Below are positions 11,446 to 22,422 of a DNA stretch of 64,000 nucleotides, one piece after another. The stretch covers positions 20,091,001 through 20,155,000 of the forward strand of contig OU612067.1 of assembly GCA_914767715.1 (NCBI GenBank), in the 5' to 3' direction. Positions within the stretch are counted from its first letter, which is position 1. Each line of letters begins with the position of its first letter. The DNA comes from Membranipora membranacea (lineage: Eukaryota; Bryozoa; Gymnolaemata; Cheilostomatida; Membraniporidae). The notes below the pieces were generated by a model. The model was not told the DNA's origin. It worked only from the letters and a program-made list of their open reading frames with translations, and did not search any database. The translations under genes were made by a program, and so were the position numbers.

Positions 11446-13104
11446 GTATTGACTCTGTGGTAAGGTAAGGCATTGAACATCATACCTGGAGAGCAGCATA
11501 ATTAGCTACAATTTTGTAAACAATGCACCGAATTGATGCAGCGTTTTACTTTATAACGTCATGTCATTACCGCGATCCTATGGGCCGAATAATTCTTCAC
11601 CATAACCCCCTCCCTCCCCCTAAAATATTCAGTGTTAGTAGGCTATTGTCTGCCCCTGAAATAAGTATGTACGCACAGAAAAAATAACAGGACGCATACC
11701 AAAAAAGAAAATCTTTGATTCGCTCGAAAAATGCACACCCATCCCAGCACAGATCTGTCAACCATCTACACCATTCATTGAAGGATATGCACACCATAGT
11801 GGAAGATGCTTATTTTGATACAAAATTACCTTCGATCACTAGAATTCTGCAAAGAACCACTACCAAAAGTTGTTTCATAATTGAGTTATTTATTCACTGG
11901 ATATCTTTTGCCTATCATTTCCTAATAACTGTCACATATTTCTCAATTAGATTCTGTGATAATTCATCAGAGCTGAAACCAGCTTTATGTATTTTTTTAC
12001 ATTCCTTTGGTGATAATCTTGTTTCCTCAGTCTGAGAGAAAACCTCTCATAGCCAATTAAGAACTTTCTTTGTTACAATGTCCCAAGCTGGTGCTAAAGC
12101 AAAAAACTTGTGAGAAAATTGTGAAACATTGATCTTTAGTTGAACACACAAAAAACAGAGCATTCTTGTGCGCCTTAAAAATCATTTATACTGTGTACCT
12201 TATATGCCATTACACCTGATAAATCATTATTACTGTGTACCTCATTGACTACAACACCCACCAAATAACGAAAAAAAAGGTAACAAGAGCTGGGAAAAGA
12301 AAATAATTCTCTTCCTGAGTCAACCTTATGAATAGTCTTTGAGAAGAAGTGTCAAAATGGAGTTTTTTTTGCTTATTATTTTGAGTAACTTATATCGTAA
12401 TTTTTTTGAGGTTGAGGCAAAGTTGCGAATTTTCAAAACCAACAAAATCCATAATTTAACTCCCACAAACCCAAAAACTGCAACATTGAATAGCCTGTCT
12501 GTGTTAATGTGAGTGGTACAAACTGGTAAAAGGTGTTTAGATTTTTCGAAAAAAATATGACTGTTTTTGCTTTGCAATAATTATCAATTAAAGTGCCGAT
12601 TTTGCCACCTTATCTCCTGTTTTCAAATTGAGCGGAAATCAGTCATTTGCATAGCTGTAAGGTATGTCGGGGTCAACAGTGTAAAAGCTGAATTTCATCA
12701 ATCATCTAGTAGAGGTCTTATGTTTTTGTACCCCTTCCCTCCCAAAACTCAGGAATCACAAGGGGTGTTTTATAGTATTTCGCTCCTGTAAAAAAGGGGG
12801 ACAACTTTCTCAAAAAACGACCTTTTATATTTATATTTTCAATTTATTGTAAAAGTTTACAGCTAATACTCTGGATATCTCATCCTGATATAGTATTGCT
12901 GCCATCAATTTTTTGTGCTGTGGAAGCTATCATGATTTCCGTTTGCTATAACTTGGGCAGGCGAGGTCTGTCAGGGTTAGGCAACAACGAATCAGGGGTC
13001 GATTTTCTAGCAGACCAGAAAAGTCTTTAGATTGTTGAGGTTGCTACTTTACATACATGTGGCTTTAAATTGAAATAAATTTGCTGCCCTTATAATACTT
13101 TGCA

Positions 13105-13425
13105 GACATAAAATATACAGCATACAACATGCTAATGAATACAGAAAACCTGACACACAACCATGAAAGTCAACGCATGTCTGATTATGCTGCTCCCAAT
13201 GTATTCACGGATAACTACAAGCTTTCCGCTGCTGTTGCAAAACGCCAAATTACCGTGGATTGTCACCTGTCTGCCATGATCTCAAAACCCTGCCGGTCAC
13301 TATTCATCATAAGACTGAGTCAGAAAATAATCTCAGTGGATGCTAGATGGAAAAAGCCAACTAACACACCAATATGTATTGTATGGTCTTTTGGGAAGAC
13401 AAGACAAGACTTTATAAGAAATTAA
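13105..13425 (+). CDS. Possible terminal coding exon, unknown function
   Basis: A fair acceptor (TAATACTTTGCAG) ends at 13104. It is followed by an open frame to TAA at 13423-13425, about 106 codons if translated from the splice site, with the first ATG at 13129. There is no recognised domain; one basic stretch (DARWKKP) sits near the end. I found no convincing upstream partner exon. It may be chance. Confidence 0.2.
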   Translation, partial: DIKYTAYNMLMNTENLTHNHESQRMSDYAAPNVFTDNYKLSAAVAKRQITVDCHLSAMISKPCRSLFIIRLSQKIISVDARWKKPTNTPICIVWSFGKTRQDFIRN

Positions 13426-13497
13426 TATTAAATCAGCAACTATGAGATAAAAAATAATTTGGAGCTGGGAGATAAAAAATACTTGGAATTGTCAAGG

Positions 13498-13662
13498 ATG
13501 ACATTTATTTGGTAAAATTGGTTGCTGATAATTGGAGAGAGATATACACCCGAGGGTGATAGGGGCTAGAACAATCAACCTTGAAAGCCCTCCACGTTGG
13601 ACTTGAACCCAGGACTCCTGAGGCTCCGATTCCCTGGCAGTGAATAGCATGCTGGCTGATAA
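13498..13662 (-). mobile_element. tRNA-headed SINE (type 1), copy 1
   Basis: Read on the minus strand: CACTGCCAGGGAATCGG, a B-box-like GGGTTCAAGTCCAAC, then GGCTTTCAAGGTTGAT and CACCCTCGGGTGTATATC. The same order and sequence occur at 27850-28030 (+) and, diverged, at 48132-48245 (-). Confidence 0.65.
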
Positions 13663-14685
13663 TAGGATACGCAAACCTTCTCATTTAACACCAATGAAAC
13701 TAGATGAAGAAAAAATTCTGCATTATTGGTGACATTTGAAGAAAAAACTGTCCAAGGATTCATAATATGATAGAGCTGGGAAGCAGGCAGAACGGTCACC
13801 TGAGCAGGACAATGACCACATAGGTGCGAAAGGTGCGAGATGTGCGAAAGGTGCGAAACTGCTCAAGGATATGTACCTGCTGTTTATGCTTGTGATTTTT
13901 TGCTTGTAATTTTTTGCTGCTCCATGGTGACATACATAAGAATAATTGATTAACAGTGTCCCACAAGATAATCCGGTTTCTCAACTAAATAATCTTGGGT
14001 GTGCTAATATTCCGTTCTATATTGCTAACATCATGATACACAACTGCTTTTAGATTAACTCTATATTGTAAATGGACAACCCTTGAGATTATTTTTTGTA
14101 CAACAATCCTCATCAGCGTTGCTTCATACAAGACCATCTTTTAAAGCCGGGTAGAAAAAATGTTCACATTCAACCTCAAATGTTCCATTAAACCATGTAA
14201 TGTCAGGTTATGTGCCCCTGTCAATTTTAATTGCGTCACTCATTGATATATGAGCATCATGCTGTTCTTAACTATCATTATTTTACAATTTATGAAAAGC
14301 TCCTAACAAGATTATCCTCTTTGTTAATAGTTTAATCCAAGTATCAATAAACTAATCAGGAAAGTCCTGTTTCTATTTGCCCTCACAATATTTATTGTCG
14401 TTATTTTTATTTATGAGCATTATCATAAATTATTAATTATTATTATTAACACTTCCAATCTACTTCCAATCGTATTAATTTTTAATCTCCTGAGAGGACA
14501 GAAACCATCAGATAGAATCAGGCAGATAATCTCCCCTAATAAAAGCGTACAATTTTCATGTCTAATTAGATCTTTCTTTTCGTATCCCGGCGTCGATTGC
14601 CCGATTATTTTTTGATTTTGCACATTATTTGTTATTATGTGTGTTTTTTTTCTTTTGTTTTTAGGTTATCATTATTTATGAGCGT

Positions 14686-14985
14686 TTTCCTGTTCTTAAC
14701 CGACTTTATTGTGTGGTTTATGAAAAGCCAACAACAAGATTTTCTTCTCCATTAATTTTTTAATTAATTAATTAGAGTTGTTAATCCTGGTTGTACCCTT
14801 GACACCGAACAGGATAATGAAACCAGATAGCAAACAGCTGACAAGAAACAAAAGGGTTACCATTTCAAAATAAAGTTAAAAAGGGATTTCCTGTTCGTAA
14901 CCGACTTTATTTTAAGGTTTATGAAGAACCCACATCAAGACTATTCTCTACGGTAGTTCTTTAATTAATTAATAAAAGTTGTATC
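14686..14985. repeat. Degenerate tandem repeat, about 198-bp period
   Basis: The block TTCCTGTTCTTAACCGACTT, then GGTTTATGAA, AGATT/CTATTCT and TTAATTAATTAAT starts at 14688 and again at 14886. A weaker relative (GCTGTTCTTAACTATC, TTTATGAAAAGC) is at 14260-14345. It is non-coding and AT-rich. Confidence 0.6.
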
Positions 14986-15944
14986 ACCTGATCGAAACCT
15001 CGAGATAGATCAGAATATTGAAGCCAGATAGAAGTTTGATGAAGTTAATAATGTTTCTTTGTTAATAGGATTTATCCGCTCCCCGCCACCATATATTTAA
15101 TGTTGCACCAGACATGAAAACAACAATTGCTGGATGAACATATTATTTAATTTGAACCGCATGTTTATAAACAAATCGTATGATTTGTAGAAATGTATTT
15201 TAGTCTTTTGAATAAGTAGAGCTGCAAATGCAGCAAAATAAAATTCAGGGTCCAACAGGTACAGGTTTCCATATACATATTATACCATATTCATGGAAAT
15301 CTGCCCTTATCAACCCTAAGATTATTACACATGTTCTTTTACCCAGGTTATGGCAGGCTGTCCAGGAAGAAATTTGAGTGCAGCACAGGAGATAACTGTG
15401 TCACATATATAAACAAGATCATATCTCTGTAGTGATTATTCACTTGATCTTCTTACACATATTACATATTGTTTTTTTGTTTTTTTTGCACAGTAGATTT
15501 TACAACCTATGTGCCTTTTTGATTTCGATGTTATACACAAAACTACACTGGTACTTAGACATATTATTATGTTTGATACAACCAACTGATGGAAAAATAC
15601 TGCAAGCAACTCTTTTTACTAGATAGGTGAACTTGTTTAATTTCTTGTTTCACTACATCTGTTATTGTATGGCTGTGCTAAAGCTCAATACCAAGCATTT
15701 TCTATGCCGATTTATCCTGAAAAATAATCAACTTATAATCAATGACATGACAGGGCCTTTTTTCAGGCACAAAATTCATGACATGTTGACAAAAAAAACT
15801 TTGACTTCCTTTTTTTCCCCTTCTCACCATCGCCGACTCCAATTTCTCCTAGCTAGATGATATCGTCTATTACATAAAATATGTAAAATATGACAAGTTA
15901 AATACTTGAAACTCTTTTTGATGGAAGCTCAGGGGTTTGTTAAT

Positions 15945-16063
15945 ATGTGGTGGGACTACAATATGTAGCGTGACTACAATGTGTACCATGGCTACAATGT
16001 GTAACGTGACTAAAATGTGTAAAGTGACTTCTGTGTAATGTTACTGCGTGTGAAATGTGTAAG
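15945..16063. repeat. 18-bp minisatellite
   Basis: About six units of TGTGTAACGTGACTACAA, increasingly degenerate to the right. The 18-bp period keeps the minus frame open as a His/Ser/Thr/Cys-rich six-residue repeat, but there is no sign of a gene around it. Confidence 0.8.
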
Positions 16064-16719
16064 CAGACATCATCGGACCTCAAAGAGAAAAGTTCTTTTC
16101 TTAGCAGTTCACAAGAATCGTTTTGCACAAAGAAAACAAGGCTTTTCTGATTATCAGGAAGTAATCATTTAAACTTTCTGGGTGGACAAGCGCCGGCGGT
16201 AATATGAGAATCGAAATTTGTTTAATTAACTGACACTTAGTCATGAGAAATTCAGCCATCATTTGACTCCTGATCAGGTCATTGATAACATAACATAGGC
16301 CTCCCACTAGACTGAAAGTATTTAGCAAAACAGTTTGAGTATATCCCTTCTCATCTAAGGTAATTGCAATGAATTCAATATATTGTCTAAATATTTTCTT
16401 CATGACAATGTACAGTTGAAATTTTATGATCATTGAAAACAGTTATCATATTAAGACATATATCATGGTTGTGTAGGCTATAATGCATATAAATGGTTAT
16501 GATTTTCTCCCATTAGATCACATCACAGTCTATACCTGGAATTCCACTGCGGTAAATTATTGTCCCTTTTGATTCATGACGGCATTTTGTAATTTTGAGT
16601 TATGTGAACTCGTAAAGGAAGTAAAACCATGTGACATTGTCAGGTAAAAGCACTCCCAATCACAAGACCATCATCACAGGTTGGTAATTGGCGCCCTGAT
16701 TATAAATACCTTGTTGGTG

Positions 16720-16953
16720 CAGGACCGTAGTGAAGGAAAAGTGGTAGGGGAGCAGAAATCCTTAAGGGTGTGAAGTAACACCAGGTTGGGTACTGTAAGC
16801 TCCACCCTGAGTCCCCAGCCTCCAAAGCATTGTAATGATATAAATAGCAAATCGAAGTCCCAAATGAGTTGATTTTGACATGGAATATTCATTTATAGCA
16901 TTTTAGGCTACTCTATTGAGAATGTCCCTGTCTCCCCTAGAATTACCGGCCTG
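16720..16953 (-). mobile_element. CAGGGCC-ended repeat family, copy 2
   Basis: A reverse-oriented relative of 9501-9749: GTAACACCAGGTTGGGTA, CAGCCTCCAAAG, AAGTCCCAAATGAG, GGAATATTCA, ending CTCCCCTAGAATTACCGGCC. Confidence 0.65.
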
Positions 16954-18507
16954 TGGTGATAATCACATCAAACTTAACAATCCGATAAAACTTTGACATG
17001 AGGTAATAAATCAGTGTTTCCTCATTTTTTGTACTTAGTGTAACCACAATGTTTGAACAACCTCAATACTCAATCCATTTGCCAACAGTGGTACAAAACC
17101 CGCCTATCTGAGATTATCTCATTGGCCCAGTTCAAATGAAACAGTATTCATCCCATATTTAAAGGGTGATTAAGAGGACACTTTCATTTTTCGTAATGGT
17201 CCGCTGTGTATGAATTTTTTATTATCCAATCAGAACCTTGTGAGTAGAATTAAGATGTGGTAGGGTTTCCTTGTCCGCGGATTCAGGGTCACCAGGTAAA
17301 AGGAAATAATACAGGGAAGTGCTCTGTGACAACCTTTTGACATCGTAGAAATATGAGGTGCAGACTGCAAATCAGATTGCTTGCGATAATCTTTGGCTCA
17401 ACCAGTGAAAAGCCTATGTGGTAATAGGTTTGGAAATCAGCCAATAGCTTATCAGGTTGTAGAACAGTTATTCTATTAAGTTTCTGTTTTGAGGCAGTAG
17501 CAAAACTTGTCTTTTTCAATGATGGTGAAGTTATTGAAGAGTATGAGCGGCATGTCTGTGATACCAACACAATCATATTGACTTTAACTTCACAGTGCCC
17601 AATGAGCTAGACGCATCCGAAGTACTAGCTACTTTAAATGATTTCTGTAATTATTCATGGGAGAAAAATTTGCTAAATTGGAGTTGTCAACTACTCAAAA
17701 TACTTTGAACACTGCAACTGTCACCCAAGATATTGAATCTTATTGAGTATTTTATTTGGCAGACATTATCATCATGGAAGAATGTTTTCGAATAGTGCCA
17801 TCCTTGAAATTCCTGATAAATTTAAGTAAAATGATGGGTCATGTGTCATAATTTTATAATGTCTCAACTTTACATCCTTATTCCTTCCTCATTTTCATGT
17901 CTAAGCAATCAGAAAAATGTCATCTCAACCAATCATTGTAGAGTAGGCTGATTCGAATTGAAACAATATACCAATCAAAGATTAACCCATCACTATCAGT
18001 TATTGTAGCGGTGTCAATTTCTATCAACACTATGGGAAATGTCATAATTGTCTTTGATATGCAATGCCAATATATGACGTCAAAAGAAATCACAAGACCT
18101 GCTATGATTTATGACTTCCTGATTTGGTGTCTGACTTAGAAGGGTCGGTATGACACTGTTAGGCTCCGACCAAGTTCTCTGTGTGTGGTAAGACTTCCCA
18201 ATACTATTTTAACTTCGGTTAGAGAAGACGAAATCCGGCTAAGTTGATTTGGAACGTGACTGCTGTATGGTAAGAGCTAACAGGCCAAACCAATATTTTC
18301 AAGAACAAACTTGTGTTTCCTTGAAAAACAAAAGTTTTCAATACTGGAATTTCAATTCTTATTCAAATGAATTCAATGTAAAAAGGCAGTTGAAAAATGA
18401 CAGTCCAATTAGGCCATTAAACAGGTTTAATTAAAAATCACAAACAAAAATATGCTCAATTAGAGTTGTATGTGACAATGATAATCATTTTAACAACTCT
18501 CTGCTTT
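16954..18507. other. No gene recognised
   Basis: AT-rich with short open frames only. No splice-bounded coding segment or clear repeat was seen. Confidence 0.4.
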
Positions 18508-18620
18508 TTACTGAGAAATTTGTCTTGGTGTAATACCAAATACAGAAAACATTTGATCACATGATGCAAAATTTTCAACTATTGAGGCAACCATAGTTAT
18601 TAACTTCCGAGTTTCTGATT
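18508..18620 (-). CDS. Possible terminal coding exon, unknown function
   Basis: A strong acceptor (CCATTTCCATTTTTAG) precedes 18620. The frame that uses two leading bases is open for 36 codons to TAA at 18510-18508. It includes KLITMVASIVENF and QMFSVFGITPRQISQ, which looks protein-like. A donor-like GTAAGAAG lies about 64 bp upstream (near 18684), but its phase does not fit this frame, so the partner exon is unknown. No family recognised. Confidence 0.3.
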
Positions 18621-19098
18621 CTAAAAATGGAAATGGAAATGGTGAATACCAAGAATTAGAAAACAGACAGAAATAGCTTCTTACTGAATCAATATCTTGG
18701 CATTTGGTGGTCTGTTTTCTCTGATATATATATTCTCTTAGTTTTTTTAAACCAAAAAGGGAAAACGAGTCACAATACAACATTGAGTAGATTAGAACAG
18801 AACAGAACAGAAAGTATTATATTTTTTGAAGATAAAACACGCTGAAAAACCAAGTTAATCTATAATAAATAAGTTCAATTAATTAAGAGAAGAAAATATC
18901 CATTGTTTACAATGGTTTCCACCATTATTATAAGAATAGAGGATACACATGCCTCCAATAATCGTGACCATTGGCCTAATGAAATATTTATGACCATACA
19001 TGATACAACCTTATGACATAGCATTATTTTGCACATCTGTCCATTGGTGATCAATTGGAGAGAGAAACTGTTTTGTAAACCATTTTACTTTTACTTTC

Positions 19099-19222
19099 AA
19101 GAGTAGTCTGAGGGTGCAATATTGTGATCTGGGAGGTCCAAGTTCAATTCCTGGTGCTGGCAGTCTTTCCTGTTTCGGTACTGACACGCCATTGATGCAA
19201 GCTATATGCTTGCGGAATGGGA
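19099..19222 (+). mobile_element. tRNA-headed SINE (type 2)
   Basis: GTCTGAGGGTGCAATATTGTG followed by a B-box-like AAGTTCAATTCCTGG, then a non-tRNA tail through CTGTTTCGGTACTGACACGC. It is a single copy in this window, so the assignment rests on the box motifs. Confidence 0.4.
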
Positions 19223-20015
19223 CTAAAAACACCCGAGGTCCACTTTGTGTTCGTACACCCCACATGCATTAGAAAGACCCCCCTCTTCAATATAATGAGT
19301 GGTCTTATTTCCAGCGAATATGGTTATATGGTACAGCCTGAGTACTCTATAGGGAATAACCCTCTCCACAGCTATGTCTTCAGACTTATCACATCCTTCT
19401 AATCTTGTGCCGTCAACCCACCCACCCACCCACCAAAAAGTTAGTACGTATATATACTGTAAAGTTGTTATCAAACAATGTAGGTAACTGCCAGTTGTAG
19501 CTTTTCTACAGTTAGTTTACACTCATTATATTACAATATGGAGGCTGCCACATAAGAGAAACAGTTTTAACAAGGAGTTAACAAAGAGTTAACACCTTAG
19601 TTACAAGCTTTTCCCTTCTATCCTTCCTCTGATGTAGATGCAGCAATAGTAGGCCAACTATATATGGAGTGCAGAAAACTGAAAATTGAGTGAGTGAATA
19701 CAAGAGTCGGGGCCAATAATAATGAAGTAACCAGGTTGAGATGTGTCGTAAGTAAGTCGTAAGTATACACATGCTTGTGACTCAAAACACCAGTGTTGAG
19801 CCAGGGAGGGCGGGTGTAACCATCCCATCCTCCCTGGTCGAGCAGGGGTTGGTTTTTTTCTTGGTGCAATGAAAGACAGCATACACTAGCTGCAGTTCCT
19901 ATATGTGTCCATTAGTTTCCTCAAATTGATTTTATTCATGTTCAATTTGTCCACGGACAACAATTTTTTAGCTCAATTTCCAAATGACGATCATATCAAT
20001 GTACTATTTGAGTAC

Positions 20016-20559
20016 TCACAGGGGGCGGCACGTGAAGCCTGACACCAAGAACCCCCCTTCCGATTTCAGTTTGCTCAACGGCTTCCCTCCCTCCCCTACT
20101 TCCGGCTGGCTTGCCACCTCAGTGAAAACGAGGGAGTCTAACGCCCTCATGCAGATTACTGTCGTCATTGCCAATTTCTCCATCTGTCTCATCACCAGGT
20201 CCTGGTTCGATGTTTGTACCTGGCTCCACACATCTGTCTCGCTCATGTCTCTCTCTACTGTTCTGTCTCGGCTCCTGTCTTTCTCTACTGTCTCTACTGC
20301 TTCTCTGCCTTGATCGCTCTCATGTCCTGCTCCTGATCATCTGCCTTGATCGCTCTCGCGTCCTGCTTCTCTGCCTTGAGTGCTCTCGTGTCCTGTTCCT
20401 GATCCTCTGCCTTGATCGCTCTCGTGTCCTGTTCCTGATCCTCTGCCTTAATCTCTTGCGTCCTGCTCCTGATCGTATCGGAGCAGTTCATGGATGTAAC
20501 ATCAAACATTGAAGCAAGCCACACAACAGGCCTTGACGTCACAAAAATATTTTGCATCC
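20016..20559 (-). CDS. Candidate repeat-containing exon (12-residue units), possibly decayed
   Basis: The acceptor CTTACTTTTTCAG precedes 20559. The frame starting GG-ATG runs to a TAG at 20296-20294. It encodes tandem units of the form IKAEDQEQDTRA. The DNA units at 20305-20475 are about 36, 30, 36, 36 and 33 bp, all multiples of three. A second open frame continues at 20246-20016 in another phase (starting MSETDVWSQ, ending GFTCRPL), which suggests a frameshift or an extra splice. No family recognised. It may belong to the same transcript as the exons at 20.6-22.4 kb. Confidence 0.3.
20305..20475. repeat. Minisatellite with 36-bp basic unit
   Basis: Five units begin CTGCCTT(G/A)A and carry CGCTCTCGTGTCCTG; length changes between units are 3 or 6 bp. 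Confidence 0.85.
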
Positions 20560-20581
20560 CTGAAAAAGTAAGTGTAATGAA

Positions 20582-21199
20582 TCAATCCACTTGGTAATCA
20601 GTCAATTGATGTTCATCCTTCGCAATTTTTTCTGGGGCTACCTTCGGTCGCCTGTAAACAAAAGACAAATGTACATACACTTCATCCAATACACCTAACA
20701 AAACTATAAGCTTAAATACTAAGTATTTATTATGGTGGTTAATATGTGTACTTCATAAAAAATCCCTTTAGAAACTGAAAATGAGCCCACGATATAGCAA
20801 GTTAATCGTGTATTACCAAGAAAAAAACAGTGACATGTGAATATCTTTTACAAAATTCACAAGATTATCTAACCTCAATTAACAAGTATAAGAATTAAAG
20901 AACACCAGAGCTCTTCACCCCATTTGAGGATGGATACCAGCTACAATTTTTCGCTCTAAAGCCGTATGGAAGGAACTGGTGTATTTAGATTGCCTACGAT
21001 GTTTTGTCACAATTCAAGATATCTCCCAAAAAGCATGCTTTCAATGTATGGTAGAGAAGAAATAACAACATACATTTCATGTTTTCAAATTTCGATGGAA
21101 CAAATATATACATACCTTTGCTTTCGTTTCACAGAAACTGCCGAGGTAGTTTCCTGCCCGACGGTACTTACTCCAACAGATGGCCTTTTCAGCATTTCC
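20582..21199 (-). CDS. Two phase-compatible candidate exons, unknown product
   Basis: One exon spans 21199-21116 (acceptor TATTAACAG, donor GTATGT). The next starts at 20651 (acceptor CTTTTGTTTACAG). Joined in the frame EMLKRPSVGV...KRKQR then RPKVAPEKIAKDEHQLTDYQ, they stay open for about 50 codons to TGA at 20584-20582. The sequence is Ser/Thr- then Lys/Arg-rich, like a linker or tail, with no domain. The other phase of the first exon is also open (GNAEKAICWSKY), so the frame is not settled. The 464-bp gap is the intron. A 21-nt microexon candidate (22160-22140, donor GTAAGTG) may precede. Confidence 0.35.
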
Positions 21200-21447
21200 C
21201 TGTTAATATGAAGATAAATAAGGTAAACATTTCACACATGCAAATAAATTCCCTGATATTTCTTCATATTTAAATGATTATACAAAGTAAAACCCAAATA
21301 TTTCAAGATAATGCCAGGATTTTTTGCAATCAAGTCCCAAATCAGATTGACAGTTACGTGCTCAGTCTGTAATTCATATGATTTTAATCACATTTTGGGA
21401 TGACAGCAAAGAGCACTCCTGGATGACAGATATGGCCTGAAACTTAG

Positions 21448-21824
21448 AGGGCAACCAGGGTTTTGTAGCAATGCACAAATAAAAGGTAAAGAATGTGCTA
21501 TGCTGCATCAGCTTTGTGCATGACGCCGTGCAAACTCAAAGTAGTTGCTGACTCTTAGCTGAGTTGCACTTCAGTTTAGGGAAGGTTCAAAGACATTGCT
21601 GTATTAATGATGGAGCAAATGCTAAATATAACAGGAACATGCAGGAAACTACTCTATGAGGTTCTCTATTAGTTGAGTTTGAACAGCATTATAGCACCTG
21701 ATGGATGAAATGTTTTAAAAGAATTCTCATAATCATCCCATTTAGATTTGGTTTTTTTCCCTTTGCTTAAGGTCCAATCTGCTATCAATCAATGAGAACT
21801 TGTTCGAAACCCTGGTTGCGCTAA
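21448..21824. mobile_element. TTAA-flanked MITE family, copy 1 (degraded)
   Basis: It begins AGAGGGCAACCAGGGTTTTG and ends GAAACCCTGGTTGCGCT, diverged inverted ends of the family seen complete at 38899-39266. The interior matches throughout (ATCAGCTTTGTGCATGACGC, GGGAAGGTTCAAAG, CCTGATGGATGAA). The flanking TTAA has mutated. It lies between the candidate exons at 21.2 and 22.1 kb. Confidence 0.75.
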
Positions 21825-22211
21825 GAGTTAATTTATCGTGGTGTCACAATGATCAGGTACATGAAGAAGATGGCACTATAGACAAGGTAAGTGTGACTAG
21901 CCAATGTGACCATGAATGTGTATAATAAACCATATGCTAAAATACCAAAACAGCCCCTCTTTTTCAAATCTCTTAAGATGGTTGTAATCTGATGTGTGAT
22001 CATAAGAGCTATCGAAATATGTTATCAATTAATGTACATGAAGGAAGGTTTACCATCGTTGCATTCTCTAATGGTAATGAAAAAACTTGCAAACGGTCTA
22101 GCAAACATGCACATTTATGAAGCTTCGACAATCACTTACCCAGCGCTTGTTCTTCTCGTACTGTCAAAACAGCTATCACATGTAAATTTGATATCCTTTT
22201 ATTCTCTTACA

Positions 22212-22378
22212 GCATGTCTATACTCTGCCTGGGTAATGTTTGTATGTATCCGACAAGTCCACTGTTCGCAGTGATCACACTGGATCCCCTGCCTTCAGTT
22301 ACTGACTTCAACATTACAAGTTACACACGGATTTAATTTATCTTGACGTATTGCTGCTTTTCTTAGTGGTCTCTGCAT
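22212..22378 (-). pseudogene. PHD-like zinc finger 5' exon, interrupted by in-frame TGA
   Basis: From ATG at 22378 the frame gives 27 residues ending CVTCNVEVSN. It then meets TGA at 22297-22295 and continues as RQGIQCDHCEQW to TQAEYRHA. The pattern C-x2-C, GIQC-x2-C, W matches a PHD-like finger found in many invertebrate repeat-associated proteins. The next usual ligands (H then C) appear as C then H. A donor GCT|GTAAGA is at 22211/22210. A TATAAAAA box lies 36-44 bp upstream of the ATG. It is either a pseudogene or an allele with a premature stop, most simply from CGA to TGA. Confidence 0.5.
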
Positions 22379-22413
22379 GTTCACGGTTTGTGTTCAACTG
22401 ACCTGTATCGAAA

Positions 22414-22422
22414 GTTTTTATA
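22414..22422 (-). promoter_or_regulatory. TATA box candidate for the PHD-like locus
   Basis: TATAAAAAC on the minus strand, about 40 nt upstream of the ATG at 22378, a spacing that leaves only a very short 5' leader. Confidence 0.35.

Noticed and set aside
16101-16433. 110-codon minus-strand open frame
   Set aside because: Overlaps a minisatellite, has AT-rich composition and no recognisable motif.
20168-20512. Plus-strand Leu/Cys-rich 114-codon frame
   Set aside because: It is the antisense reading of the minisatellite at 20305-20475; the minus frame looks more protein-like.
21885-21900. Plus-strand donor AAG|GTAAGTG at the edge of the degraded MITE
   Set aside because: No acceptor or open exon precedes it; probably coincidental.
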